A stretch of DNA of 64,000 bases, taken from Athripsodes cinereus (taxonomy: Eukaryota > Arthropoda > Insecta > Trichoptera > Leptoceridae). The position numbers and the translations under genes are program-made. The notes beneath the pieces were generated by a model that was given only the letters and a program-made list of their open reading frames with translations, was not told the origin of the DNA and ran no database searches. The DNA lies in contig OX388307.1 of assembly GCA_947579605.1 (NCBI GenBank), forward strand, positions 25,335,237-25,399,236. Reading direction: 5' to 3'. This document shows positions 9,894-23,065 of this stretch, one piece after another. Positions within the stretch are counted from its first letter, which is position 1. The number at the start of each line of letters is the position of its first letter.

Positions 9894-10779
9894 TCCCTAT
9901 TAATATCACCTATTCAGATAGTAAGCCTTAACAATCGCATATTTTCGTTAACGAACAAACTTTCTCTAATTTATTAATTGTGTCGGTGCACACGTAGTAG
10001 AACTCCATAATTATGTAATTGAAACACGTGTTTCTTTCAACTATAGACCTACATATAGTAGAATCTATAGTAGAAAGAAACACTTGTTTCAATCACATAA
10101 AACTTTGACTAGTTTCAGAATAATAAAGACTGCCTCGAAATATTTTGCATTATTTTTGAAGATATAAATTATCTTCATAAAAAATAATAATGATGATATT
10201 TGCTGTATTTTTACATTAAAATCTTGGAAAAGTAAAATTCATTATTTTCTTTGATATCTAGATATGACTAAAAAAAATAACAACACCTAGAACATTTCAA
10301 ACAAATATCTTTTTAATTATTTAGATAAATTTACTTATTTCAACTAGCTATCTATAATAATAATTATAATAAAATATATTTGAAAATATACAACTTGTTT
10401 TAAAATAAATGCACCATTTTGTGGGAAAACCACCGTAAGGATCCTGAACAACTGGGTTTTGAACTTTCTTTCATTGGGGAACTTTGGGTAATTTTTCCTT
10501 CCCATTATATCTCCCAAAATGCAGAGATCGAAGATGTATGAAGAAAGAAGGCTTTAAGATAATTTAATTGAAGAAATATCTTATAAGAGAATAAATAATG
10601 CATGTTCGCCAATTCATGGTACTTAGGTACATAGGAATAATTCATAAAAAATAACCTAATAACGGACGAGTTATTATAAAGCTATGATAATTATAAATAA
10701 TATTATATAAAAATTACAGCCAACAAAAAAATAATTAAACATACAGAATTAAATAAAAATCATTATTATTTTTATAGTT
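9894..10779. other. AT-rich intergenic DNA, no gene seen
   Basis: 10021-10100 holds a loose inverted pair around GAAACACGTGTTTCTTTC and GAAAGAAACACTTGTTTC, likely a small MITE remnant. Nothing else is recognised. Confidence 0.45.
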
Positions 10780-10960
10780 TGTTATCAGGTTAGGTTAGGT
10801 TAGCTGATATGTCTGATCTCAACACTACTGTCACAATAACAACTATCAGGCCAACAAAATTATAACAACTTCAATGAATCATATAAATTCTTGAAGCTGT
10901 TCAAATCTGAAGACTCAACCAGCTCAGGTGGCAAACTATTCCAATGATTAATATATTATA
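10780..10960 (-). mobile_element. LINE ORF2 C-terminal scrap, family D
   Basis: The minus strand of 10862-10960 reads WNSLPPELVESSDLNSFKNLYDSLK, the WNSLP...FK end typical of CR1/Jockey-type ORF2, followed by a short 3' UTR with CTAACCTAACCTAACC. It is 5'-truncated. Confidence 0.65.
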
Positions 10961-12715
10961 TTGATATAATTATTATATTGAAATAAAAATGACTATGAAA
11001 TTGACACAAAAGCATGACAAAAGCAATACACAGCGAGTCGAATCGAAGAGTGATTGCTATTTTCATGTGAAAAATAAAAATGAGATTTAATATTTGCTCT
11101 AATATCTTTGGTGTAGGTACTCCAACATGTACAGAGGTGACTCAATTGGCACAGAGGAGGCTCGTTTCTGCCCTGTGCTCCAGAGAGTAATTACTGCCTT
11201 AAAAATAGTAATTAATATTTATTTTTATTATTACAATATTCGCAGGAGGAAACAGTTTACAAAATATGTTAACAAAACCGTCAAAAATCCTAAAATTACA
11301 ACATTGTTATCTTACTTTCAAATAAGTTTAATATTTTTTTCTCCGGGATTTTTTTCCAGCCATCAATCGTGGTACAAATTTTCAAAAAAAATTTTTTTTT
11401 ACTAAAATCACAAGTACTACCTATAGGAAAGTAATAGTCTTGACTTTTGCGGGGCCCGGGCGAATCAATTTGTGCGATATATTATGTATTTTTTTTAATA
11501 TCAATATAAACATCTTCATTCACATCATTTTAAAATCTGCATCCTCAAAACAGAATTACTCCATTCATATCCGTTGACCGTAGAGCGATATCTGTAACAA
11601 ACGTACGGCATAATATCCCGCAAGTGAGGTAGCCAGCAGGTTGATTTAACATACGAAATAAATATGGAAGTTTGACATTCGTTATGTTTTTTTTTTGTTT
11701 TCTTTTATGACTTAGCAGGTACAAAGCTTTATGCAATATTCTGCGAATTACAGTGAGACTATTGCGTTTTAATATACTATTATTATACTCTATGCTATTG
11801 CGTGACGACGAGAAGAGAACGACAACCACACATCAACAAACGCGAAACGAAATGACAGATGACCACTCCCCTCTATTTGGCCACTCCCCTCAATATCCGG
11901 TCGTTGTGGAGATATTATGTGCCCCGAGTCCGCTCGTTATTTTTTTAGATTTTTACAAAGTTATTAAGTAAAGCTATTTTATCGACTACAAAATTAAATC
12001 GTCTAAAAAAGCCAAATCTTTCGAATTCTCAATAAAAATGTATTTCAACTTTTTATAAGTTTATACGTAGGTAGGTAGTATTTAATGTTTTAATAACCCA
12101 AAATATTTTTTTTAAACGCTGAAAATATGTGAACGAGAAGACATAAGAAGCAAAAATTAACTTTTTTTTAATGACCTTCACTAATGATGGCGTTAGGAGT
12201 GAAAGAGCGTAATAATAATTATTATTAATTTTGCATATATTTGAAAACAAATTTGTACAGTCTCATAAGTCTATGATTTTGACGATTACTCCCTTATTTT
12301 TTTGAAAACCCGCAGAATTACTCAGCCTGAGTGTGAGTCACACAATACCTAAACTATGAATAATGATATTGTACTATGAAACTGGAAACACAATGGTTAT
12401 GTGAGTAAAAATCAATAAAAAATCAGAAAATGTTTAAAAGAGTACAACGCACACAACAAAGTTGTTTAACTAACTAGTTTTACATTAGTTTATCTAGTTA
12501 TGCAAATTTATATCATGGTGATGAAAACTTATTTTGGAAGTAGGTACATAATTAGTAAATTATAAATTCACTATGACAGCCATATTCAAAAAATTTCCTT
12601 GATTTTCTTCATGCATTCTCTTCTTCTTTCCTAATCTCTTTGAGAATATATCCATATATTACATAAGAAGGTATTTGCAGTAGAAATGATGATTTTTATG
12701 TAGTAAATTTCCACC
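10961..12715. other. Intergenic DNA with one family S copy
   Basis: 11590-11695 is a minus-orientation family S copy (GGCATAATATCCCGCAAGTGAG, then GTAGCCAGCAG). The rest is AT-rich, with open frames of 65-94 codons that look random. 12460-12660 has no recognisable content. Confidence 0.45.
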
Positions 12716-13460
12716 AAGTAGAAAGTTTCCGCCAGAAACAATATACCTACTACGAAAGCTCACCGGTTCATCTTGGGGAGCATTTCCACATGTACTCTGC
12801 ACTTCCGCTTTGGGACTGTGTGTTTCCGCAGCCGAGTATGCCTGCCCGGCCTGGCAGGCGTCATCACACACCAGGCAGGTGGATGTTGCAGTGAATGATA
12901 TGGCTCGACTGGTGTCTGGCTGCCTCAAGCCAACTGCGGTGAATAAATTATATCCCATAATTGGAATCGCTCCTCCTACTATAAGAAGAAAGGGGGCAGC
13001 AGACACAAGCAGATCCACCACCCTAGACATCCCCTTTACAATCACCGGATGGCACCTCCAAGATTAGGATCGAGAAAAAGCTTCCTTAAGGTCACAAACG
13101 ACCTTACAACCTCGTCAGAAAAGCGTTTAGAGGAATTGTGGAGGCAGGAATTTGGCGACAATCCACGGATGATGCCATCTGAAAGCACAAACACCGTGCA
13201 TAATCTGAGCTACTCCATGTGGAAGACACTGAACAGACTTAAGAGTTGGGGTGACAAGGTGCAGAAGTAACCAGCGGAAGTGGGGCTTTTTGGATGGAGA
13301 GGACGCCAGCTGTGACTGCGGGGAGGAGCAGAGTGACCCTCACATATTGCAATGTCCGCTGATGCGGAATGCATGTAATGTGAGTGATCTGATGATGGCG
13401 AATGACAAGGCGATATACGTCGCTGCATACTGGAGTGGCAAGGTCTGAAGTCCGGACCCG
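12716..13460 (+). mobile_element. LINE ORF2 C-terminal fragment with zinc-knuckle-like end, family E
   Basis: In plus orientation, with two frameshifts, this reads ALGLCVSAAEYACPAW, then VNDMARLVSGCLKPT, KLYPIIGIAPPTIRR, then WGFLDGEDASCDCGEEQSDPHILQCP and a stop at 13446-13448. The SAAEYACPxW...GCL+PT...GIAPPxIRR...CxCG..HILxCP order is a familiar arthropod non-LTR retrotransposon tail. It is degraded and 5'-truncated. The minus-strand frames here are shadows. Confidence 0.8.
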
Positions 13461-16145
13461 AAAAGTAAAGTAAGTGTAGTAAATTACGAGTGACAACCAT
13501 ACTCTCTTTCAATTATATAATATAATTCAACATACAAAAAAATCTTGCTCTAAATGTATCTGTACTCATTCCCAATTACTCGTTAGACAATGCATTTCTT
13601 TGTTGCAGATTATTATTTCTTTGGTCAGATGAATTAAGTAGGTAATTATCTTAATAAAAAAAATATTGATTTACAGATTCCAATATGAAAATCAATGGAT
13701 TATTATTTTTATTTATAGAATTATGGCATTCGTCCCTTGTGGAACGATTTGTGCCAATCCATTGGATTATAATATAGTGTAAAAAATCAAAATACATAGA
13801 TGTGAATATAGTTTTTTATTCAGTTCTGTCAAAATATAACATAGATATTATTGGCATGCAATATTTTTATAGCTAAGTACATGATAAACCAATGTATCAC
13901 ATGAGTTCTTAATAAAACTAAAATAAAGTAAATAATATCAATTCCACAAACAGTATGTATATCAAATAAAGTTATACAACTTATGGGGAGAATAATAAAA
14001 CAGATCATTCTCGTTAAAATGACTAATGCAACTAGATTATTTTTAGTACATCACCATAAAGTAATCCTTTTAGAAGTATGACATTGTAAAACTTTATGAA
14101 AATTGTCAAGATCTTGTTCGATTACAAATGAACAAGGTTCCATGATAAACAAAGTACTATGGCAGACTATATAGACTATGAATGGCTCATGTATAACCAC
14201 TACTTTCAGAATTAATAGCAGCTGATTCAAAATTAATTATGTTTATACTGTTGAGAAATTATGAAACTTTTTACTAAACACTTTTATGCCAGGAATGGAA
14301 GAAATGTTACGGTACTATTAAAATAAATGTTGTGATTTTTCAACCTGGAAAATATCATAACATTGTGTCAAAAAAAAAACAATTTCAAGATTTGTAATCG
14401 TCATATAGGAAGTAGTAAAATTATTAATTGTTTCTAACTTATCTTGTATAAATTATTTAATTAGTTGGATATAAACAAATAAGTTATATTTAAGATCAAC
14501 TAGCCTAATTAAAGAAATGCAGAATCAATGCAGTTACATTATGCACACTTCCCTTCTTACTATTTGATTACAATATAATGTCAAGCATTTCACCAAATAA
14601 TATAATAATTATAATATTCAGATTAAACAAAACAAAAACAGTGGATTTTATCTACAATGTTTTGTTTAATTCACTACAATGACCTTCCGTCAAGCATTCT
14701 CTAATGTACATTTAATCACAGAATATAAAACTGTACGACAGTATTTAAAATTTAATGTTAGTAGTATATATTTTTATTATATTACAATAATGTATCGTAC
14801 TAAAACTATAAATTTATAAATATTTCCATTAACTCCAGTAAAAACGTCATTGCTTCTATTGTCTCCTGTAACATAACTAATACTAATTAAGATTTAATGA
14901 GGTACACAATCGTTCAAAACATTTGTGATGTTTCATAATAATAATTTGTTTAAGAGCATTTGGCAAAAAGCCTTTGTAATATTTCAAAATCTACATAACC
15001 TTCTAAATCCTAGATTGTGTCAGTCGAGTGAAAAAAATTCTATAGGTCAATTGTATCGATTACTTTCAGTTTAAAATATATCAAACATTTGTGTTGTGAC
15101 AATGTGTCATAACACTCAAGAACAAAGAGATGAGAAAAAGTTATTGAAACAATCAAAAATATAAATCCGCAAATAACCAGATATTTTTCCACCAACAGTC
15201 GGAGTGCTATAGTTATGTTTTTTAAGTACTTCATACATATTATGTAAGTTGATTTTTAGGCAACATATTGTCTTGGTAAAGATGAAAGCAATAGGATGTT
15301 TAAAAAAAGCACCTACAATACAGGAGGTAATCGTGAGATTTATTAGGATCTGAATACGTAAATTATTTTCTGTAACAAACAAATTACACTACACGAGATT
15401 GCAGTACAAATACTTAAGTATCTTGAGGCTTTGATTGTAAATATTCATAAACCAAAGTACGTCTGAGCTATTTAACATATAAGACGACAAATTATACTTC
15501 ATGGATGAAGGAACATGGTAATTTTATGTTATTTATATGTGTAAAAATATAAATAACAATTTGTAAATGTGATTACATTTGTGTTAAGCCATATTATTAT
15601 TTTCCTTTTGGACTATAAATAACTCCGTAAGATGGGAATAGAGCTAGATTCTGAGTATGTACATTTGATTAGAAATGTTGGGAGCAACCATCCGACTATA
15701 AAGATGTTTGAACACACCATAATACATAAAATCTTCATTCTGCGTAAATACAAAAGATAAGAATTATTACTTGAAAGTCAAATGTTATCTATGAAAATTA
15801 TTATGATGTACCCAACATTTTAACAAATCAATAATATAAGTAGGCTACATTTGCATTGAAGAATCATCAGCTGGGAAGCATTGTTGTCCACATAATAACA
15901 TTGCTACTGAACTACCAGAGTTGTACGTACATTAATATTTCAATACAATGTAACAAATAATGTTCACATCATATCAGGTAATATATAAGTAATAAAAATA
16001 AACCTAAAATAATAATAATTGTGAGTGAATAAAGGATCACTGTCCACACTTAGAGGAGCAATATAGTACGCATTATCAGACAACATGATCCTTCATTATA
16101 TAATAATTGTAACCAGTGCAAATACATCATCTTATTACAAATAAA
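13461..16145. other. Gene-free stretch downstream of the PPxY membrane gene
   Basis: AT-rich DNA with no coding signal. Part of it, at least the portion next to 16145, must be the 3' UTR of the minus-strand gene at 16146-21816; the polyadenylation site could not be chosen among several TTTATT words. No repeat in the rest was recognised. Confidence 0.45.
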
Positions 16146-19100
16146 TTAAGGCTTAGTATTGTCCACATTTTGGCACGATACATTGGCGGCTTGTGTCAAA
16201 TCCTTGGATAAACTTTCTAATGAACTTTTGGATTCGACGACAACACGAATCTTCTCATCTCCAATTAAAAACATAGCTTCTTCGTAAGTGGGTGGAGGTA
16301 CTTCTGTACTACTGGTTTGTGGAGTGACAGAACTTCCACCTACAATGAGAGCCTCGTAGGATGGTGGGAGAGTGGCTGAAGAGGCAGTCCTCTGCGCTTG
16401 ACTATTGTTGAAAGCCTGTTCTGCTTGGGCAACTGCCATGTCCTGTAACAATGAATAACAAATAATGAGTACAATTGATATACAAGCTATGGTACATAGA
16501 AGGACAACTAGTGTGTTTATAAATGCTGTTAGTCCTCTAGTAACCTCAAATGTGTGTAATGCAGTCATGATGTTATACATACGTTTAAACATATATTAAT
16601 ATAATTGAGATTAATGAGTATTTTCACATGAATTTAAGTATAAAAGATTATTGACTAAATCCAAATTTGGATGCAAAAACGATAAAGATATTGGGATAAG
16701 AAGCTAGTTTGTGCTGAATTGCTTTGATATGAAAACCTTGATGACTAAAAACGGAAACTGAAATCAATAAATATTCCAGTCACAACTTAAGTAGAGAAAC
16801 ATATATATTCATAATATGCAAACACATTGTTGAATAATAATCAGAGTCGTCATGTATGTGGAAATGTAAATGGAGAGCATTTTTCTAAGCATGCAATATG
16901 TGTTGAATATTTAAATTATCTTATGTTACAAAAAATTAATTTTGAGGATAAAAAACAAAACGGTGATAGTTCTCGTTTTTTGATATTTACTTAAAAAGAA
17001 TTGCTAAATATATTTTAAAGTAGCATTCACATTGCTTCACTTTGGATGATCATCCAGAGTGTCAGGGTCAAACCTGTTCATCGAAAGTGAACACGTCTGT
17101 TCACATTTGTTCATCCTATGCTTTCACTGCCATGTCTACTTTCTCACTCATGTTGTATTTAGTTTGACGTATTTTCGTATAAAAATAATTAAACAAATTC
17201 AAAAATGAAAAATAACACTTAAAATAAATTAATATAGCTCTCGACTGCATAATAATTTTGTACATGATTCTGACATTCAATACAAATTCATAGAGAATAA
17301 AACAAATAATAAGATGAAACTTGTTTATGGTCGTTTCAGTGAAAGGACCTTTCATCAAAATTATGACGAGTGGTAATCTCTTTCCTCCGTCATCGCTAGT
17401 GATCACTAGCGATGAAACGCCCGTTCACACCTGTTCATCTTGGAGGATCATCCGGAGTGATCACTGAAAGTGAACGTATGTGAACGACCCTTTAGATATA
17501 CACCTACATTCGTAATAAACTGAAACACACCCCAAATACTGTCACACTAAGCCAATTAGTAATGTGTTAACTTAACTTTAGAGCAAGTTGATGCAGGGAT
17601 TCAAACTATGGACCTTCCTTACAGAAATCCCAAACTTCACTATTAGGTGACTGACCATCTCGACAATTCGACTAATCCAAAGTTTAACTCAAATCTAAGT
17701 GACTGACATAAACTAACGTATCATAACAAATATGAATTTATTATTAACCTTATTCTACGTCATACTTAATTTTCTTGGTCATTACACAAACAAGAATATC
17801 ATAGATACACATTTAAAACATCTGTTACCTATCTCTAGGTGGTGCATAACATAAACGTAATAACAAGTGTACGTGTAATTTCACAATAAATACATTTAAT
17901 TCATTTTAACATTTCTAGCACTATATAAAAGGGACTACCTGCCAGTTCCATTAAGATTTACGGACGGTTCCATAAAAATAAAAAGATCTCCAAGTGCTAA
18001 CCATAGTAACTAATTGTATTTTAATGTTTCAGAAATAAAATAAAAGGGAGGGATAGTATTTTGATCTTTATGTAGCTGACAGAAAGTCCCTTTTATTTAG
18101 AATCAGAAATTTCAAAATTCTATTAATTTTTTTTCCGCGAAAATTTAAAGACACTTTAACTTTTATGAAACCGACAGTTTGACTTTAAATCGGAAGATTT
18201 CAATTCTAATTTTGCACTGCTGACCTACTGCACATTTGGTTCACAAGCACACTGCTAACTACGAGGATGTTTAAGAATGTATTTGAGTTTAAAATAGAAC
18301 CACATTAACCTTAGTAAAAAAAATATTATGCTATGATAAACTCACTTGAAACTGTTAATAAATACAAAAAAAACCCTTTACATACATATTAAAACAACTG
18401 TTGTGTGTAGACTTAACTAGATTGTGTGAGTATGAATGAACTTAACAACAATATGCACATTGTTATTGAAGAAAAAACAATTGAGTTAATTTTGCAAGCT
18501 GATTAGTCACATTAAAGTGCAGTAAATATAATAAATTGGTTCAAAATAGAATTTTAATGATTATAAAATTTCTTATATTATTAGATTTACTAGCGTTCCG
18601 CACCGGCTTCGCACGTGTATATAGGTATTTAAAATATAATTTAGTTTTAGTAAGGATTCCTATTTTTTGTTAAATATAATGTTAAATATTCACCCAGAGA
18701 TAGTGTAGCTTCCCAATAGTGAAAGAATTTTTCAAATCGGTTCAGTAGTTTCGGAGCCTATTAGACGCAAACAATCAAATCTCTCCTCTTTATAATATAA
18801 GTATAGACAAGAGGGGATAATTTTACAACATCGGAACTATTATAATATAATGATTAGCATTCATGGATGACACTGTGGTGGTCCTTGTGGTGGAAGAATA
18901 GGGTAACCACCTATGGTCCCAAGTTTGTGTACAAAAGTAAAAAAAATTATACATCATGTCAATATAATTTTTACACATCGTGTTAGTCTAGGTCAACTCA
19001 ATGAACAGACTGGAAGCATTTGAAACGTGGCTCCATCGCAGAATGCTCAGAATTCCCTGGACAGACATGGTCACCAATACCGAAGTCCTGAGGCGAGCTA

Positions 19101-21816
19101 GAGCTGACAGGGAGATGTTGTCAACTATCCAGGTTCGGAAGGTTTCACATCTGGGTCATGTGCTGCGTGGGGAGAAATACCACCTTCTCCAATTGATATT
19201 GAAGCGGAAAATTGAGGGACGCCGAGGACCCGGTAGGAGACAGATGTCCGGGCTGCGAAATATAAGAGAGTGGACCGGCATCCGAAGTGTGGAGGAGCTG
19301 TTCCGAGAGGCGCAGGACAGGGTCAAGTTTGCCGAGGTGATCGCCAACGTTGGAGGGACCCGACAGGGCATTTAAGAAGAAGAAGTGTTAGTCTAAAGCA
19401 ATAACGATATTCGAAGACAATTTAAAGAGAAAAAAGTTAATTATGTTGGGAAAACATAATAGTTGGGTTAGTCGGAAGAGGTCGCGCTTCTGCGATAAAC
19501 TCACCCTTTGTATATTAATATCTTGTTTGAATGCATTTTTGTACAAAATTGTGTGTATTATGATCAATGTATAGTAAAGAATAAATAAATAAACTATATT
19601 TAAATACTCCTTTTACTAGTCTTGTTTTTAGAGTTAGAGCTGGGTTTGTTATAAATTCTAATACCTTGTAGTAAGCATCGTACTTGAATCAAAGATTTAA
19701 AGTAGAGGAAGCCAGCAGTGAAATGAAAAAAATATTTGTATTCTAAAAAAAATATTTATTGAAAAAAAACTCACTTTTCACGAATTTATTTTCAAGAGTA
19801 CTCTTAATTCAAGCAAAAATATGCTTCTCGCCATGGTGATAAGGTCAATATTCAAATGAAAAAGTTAAGTGTACTACATGAGATAGCAATTGGTAGAGAT
19901 GCGTCTCTTGAGAGATGTAATGATTTTTGAATTGGCCCTTGCTGTGGTTTTTTCCACAAAACGGCCCATCTTATAAAAATTGTCTAGTTATTATTATTGG
20001 ATGATAAAAGGAAGACAAAGAGCATAAAAGTATAAATACCATAAAAAGAGCATAAAAGGACTACAACAATATGTTCATAAGTCACTCTGGCCAAAATCAG
20101 ACATAGTGTAGTTTTGCTCCGACATACATATATATCTTTACCTGTCATAATAAGATGTCACATGAATGGATAAAAATACACATAACGCACCTAATATGTC
20201 AACTGATTGATTGTCTCAGATAGATAGTTAATTATTTATAATATCTATAAAATTATCTACTAATACATGTCACCAGCAAATCGTATTATTTTCAAATGGT
20301 CGCCGTTTTCTAAAATGCCGTAGACAGATTTGGGCAATTGATAAAATGTGATGGCAATTTGAAGAATTAAGTTCCATTGCTCACCACTGGACGGCGTTGC
20401 TAATTAAAATTTCAATAACTGAAAATGAGAATTTTGACAAAAGATGTAATTTTATGTATTATACAATACAACGGAATACATGCTTAACATTTTACAAAAC
20501 AGTGATTTGTGAATAGAGTAATTTTACAATATGCCGTCATCATATACATGAAACAAATTATTGTTTTGCTTGCAATAAAACAAGATTTATATAGAAAATG
20601 ATGCTGTCTATGTACAATTTCTTATACATACATGCACACTATCACTTTGCTCCTCTTGTGGGGAAGCCGGAGATGATCTATTGTCATACATTCGACATTC
20701 CTATCCTAGCACATTTATTTTTTTACCTTAGTCACATTCATGTGGTCATTAACAAACTCAAGAAGTATGTTCTTAAACTATGGGACTTTGCATATTACAA
20801 TTATGTTTTATATTTATATATCTGATTAGAGATACTAGTATGTATATATTACTATGCTATGTGGATACGTGTGTGTGTGTGTGTGTGTCACTGAATATAA
20901 ACAAACATGTTATTTTTTCACTGCAATAAACATCATGTTATTATCAATATTTTGGTCTTTGTAATTTTGTACATGTTAAAATAATATGTAAACATATTCA
21001 CAGTAAATAACAAAGTAGGATATATTACCTCAGTAGTAAAAAAGTGAAAGTAACTCAGTATACAGATCTGTCATTTATTTATATTTTGTCTGCTTCTGTT
21101 AGCCATTAGTTTCCAAGTTTTGTTTATTTATTTTTGTTAATTGAAACCAGAAAGTAAAAAAAAAGATAAATAAACTACCCACGAACATTCAGCAACGAGG
21201 CTCACAATAAGTGATAGCTTTGTACAATTGTACAGTCGATTTAGGCAATCATAGAGATATAAGAAAAGAAAAACTGTCAAATATACTTCTTTAGGAGGAT
21301 GCTGTTTATTTAATATGTAGAAATAACTTCTAAAATTTTTATTTAACTATGAATTATTTGGATAAAAATTGCTTACATCATATTTTATGTTCAATGTGTA
21401 CCTACATGTATAAATTAGAAAAAATGGATACAAGCTGTTTTTCAAAGTGGGTAATATAATATTGAATTAATAAGAAATTAATATGTACGACATACCCTAA
21501 ATATAGCTCTTTGGTGCAGCAACATCTGTATGACACTCTTTCTTCTCAAGTAAAGAATACTCTTAACAGCCACCATCATTCCAGAACATATAAATATTGG
21601 ACCAACTAGCCACATATGACCAAGATGATTAAATATGTATCCGTCTACGTCTCCGAGAGCTAACACAGTTATCACAGTTCCCACAGAAAACAGCACCATG
21701 GACAGGACAAAATATGAGTAACTTGTACAGTCACATCTTCCAAATCTCTGAGCTTCATCAAAATCAAGTTCTCTCTGTCTTAAACGGATGAAGGGACTAT
21801 CGAATACGGTAGTCAT
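16146..21816 (-). CDS. Two-span membrane protein with two PPxY motifs
   Basis: Two exons on the minus strand, 21816-21496 and 16442-16146, join in phase 0 (donor AGG|GTATGT, acceptor TTACAG|GAC) to give 205 residues. The start is chosen at AAAATGACT. Residues 1-30 are charged and probably cytoplasmic. Hydrophobic spans lie at about 34-54 and 69-90, and the second contains GPIFICSGMMVAV, a pattern like the PIRT/TMEM171-type two-span proteins. A soluble tail follows with LPPSYEAL (133-136) and PPPTYEEAM (157-160). PPxY motifs bind WW domains, for example of Nedd4-family ubiquitin ligases, so the protein may be an adaptor or be sorted by ubiquitination; that is inference. The intron of about 5.05 kb holds a Harbinger-like MITE and LINE pieces. 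No family name is assigned with confidence; an extra exon in the intron cannot be excluded, though the phase fits without one. Confidence 0.75.
17018..17491. mobile_element. Harbinger-like MITE, copy 1 (TTA target duplication)
   Basis: A 474-bp element inside the intron of the PPxY gene, flanked by TTA on both sides (17015-17017, 17492-17494). Ends are related inverted sequences (AAGTAGCATTCACATT; reverse of the right end AGGGTCGTTCACAT). The interior repeats CACTTTGGATGATCATCC-like words in both orientations and has a perfect 24-bp palindrome at 17391-17414. It has the same family and ends as 29153-29596. Three-base TWA duplications point to PIF/Harbinger. It carries no transposase. Confidence 0.7.
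18585..18808 (+). repeat. Short dispersed repeat beginning ACTAGCGTTCCGC
   Basis: It runs from ACTAGCGTTCCGCACCGGCT to CTCTTTATAATATAAGTATAG, with TTCAAATCGGTTCAGTAGTT near the end. This start and end recur in many insect genomes as a short nonautonomous element. The element at 29873-32080 has the same kind of borders (ACTAGCTGGCCCGGCGAAC; TTCAAATCGGTACAGCC). It may be Helitron-like, but the class is not settled here. Confidence 0.5.
18991..19384 (+). mobile_element. RTE-type LINE 3' fragment with 11-bp TSD
   Basis: A 5'-truncated LINE with an open frame of about 124 codons: LEAFETWLHRRMLRIPW, then RADREMLSTIQVRKVSHLGHVLRG, RRGPGRRQMSGLRNIREWTG and a stop at 19372. It ends in a GAAGAAGAAG tail. 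An identical 11-bp sequence, GTGTTAGTCTA, lies at 18980-18990 and 19385-19395, the target duplication. The open frame and exact duplication make it recent. The RTE clade is likely from the tail motifs. Confidence 0.85.
19464..19600 (+). repeat. LINE 3' tail, family U
   Basis: It matches 50548-50690 over about 130 bp (TTGGGTTAGT-GGAAGAG-TCGCGC, then TGCATTTTTGTA, then AATAAATAAATA). It resembles the 3' ends of lepidopteran RTE-type elements (GATAA-CTCGCC block). Confidence 0.6.
19930..20005 (+). repeat. L2/CR1-like LINE 3' UTR scrap
   Basis: GCCCTTGCTGTGGTTTTTTC then CACAAAACGGCCCATCTTA and a TTATTATTATT tail. It is clearly related to, but different from, the 3' end of family B at 4490-4557. 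Confidence 0.5.
20869..20888 (+). repeat. GT microsatellite
   Basis: A run of about ten GT units. Confidence 0.85.
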
Positions 21817-22093
21817 TTTAAAAACTAAGTAGAAATTAGCACAATACTAAAAATATAATGCGATTATTCCTTAATAAGTTGTCTGACAACCATTCTATAA
21901 ACACTATCACAAGAACTTTCTCATATAGTTGTGCACTTCTTTAGTATGTAATAGTAACGCAATCTTAAAATATACAAAATAAAAATTTGCTATACGCTTA
22001 AGATAATGTTATTTAGATTTATTGGTAACTAAATAACAAAAAAACTAAGCACATTTAAAATAAACCATTCCCGTAGAATAACAAATTTACAAG

Positions 22094-23065
22094 CAACTTG
22101 AATTAGGCTCGTGTAGTACATGTACTAGGTACTATTAGGAACTAATTCCCAGTACTGTACTAGAATGAACTAGTCCGTATTTTATTCGCTCTTAGTTCTT
22201 TTAGTACATTCATTCCCAATCGGACAGAACTAAAGTAATGCCGGTGACGTTCGGCATCTCCGCTCGGCGCCACTCGGTTTATGTCCGATCTTTAAACGAG
22301 TGCGAGTGAGATAGTTGATGTGATGATTCTATAAAGGATATAGTGCCTTCTCTTTTGCTTCTTATTAGTTCTATTCGTTCTTTTAGTTCAGTGACGTCAA
22401 AGAACTAATAAGAAGCACCAAGTACTGTACAAGTACATTCTAGTAGGTAGTATTCTAGTACAGTGGTAGATAGATAGATTGGTGTTAGACTTTTTTAGTG
22501 TTTTGTTTTGCTATGAACATTGTAAATAGCGCCGATAAGGACGAATAAAGTATCATTACATATAACTTATATAACGGTGTTGTAAGCTAGTAGACTTCCT
22601 TAGTTAAAATATTATCCCTTATGAACGTCTCATAAACATATAAAATAATAATGTAGTAGGTACCTACTGTCGATAGCAAAATTATTAAAATTTATTGAAA
22701 TGAAAATCCAAAGCCTGCAAATTATGAAGGAAAATAAAATATTCTCTGAATTTTCTCTTTGTTAGTTACTAAGTATTGATTTTCATAATCACAAAATTAC
22801 ATAAATGTGCATTTCCTATGTATGTACTCTGTATGCATCCTAAATTCTTATTAGTACATGAACTAATTAGTATATGTACCCTTTATGCATCCTGTATTCT
22901 TATTAGTACATGTACTACATTCATGACTGAATAATTTTGACATGGAAATATTCAGTGAACTAATAGTACTAATAGTACTAGAAGAGCGTACTAGTTCCGT
23001 AGGACAATTGTACTAGATCAGATCGCTCCCAAAAATGACCGAGCAAGAACAAGCCTAACTTGAAT
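22094..23065. repeat. TAGTAC-rich segment with inverted-repeat-like ends
   Basis: Just upstream of the PPxY gene's start. It contains many TAGTAC, GTACTA, CTAGTAC and AACTAGT words and a GC-richer stretch at 22235-22300 around CTCCGCTCGGCGCCACTCGG. The left end reads TTGAATTAGGCTCGTG; the right end, reverse-complemented, reads TTCAAGTTAGGCTTGTT. This may be a MITE of about 970 bp. It could also include the promoter of the minus-strand gene starting at 21816; no TATA box was chosen. Confidence 0.4.

Noticed and set aside
12659..13045. 128-codon minus-strand ORF
   Set aside because: A shadow of the LINE family E frame on the plus strand.
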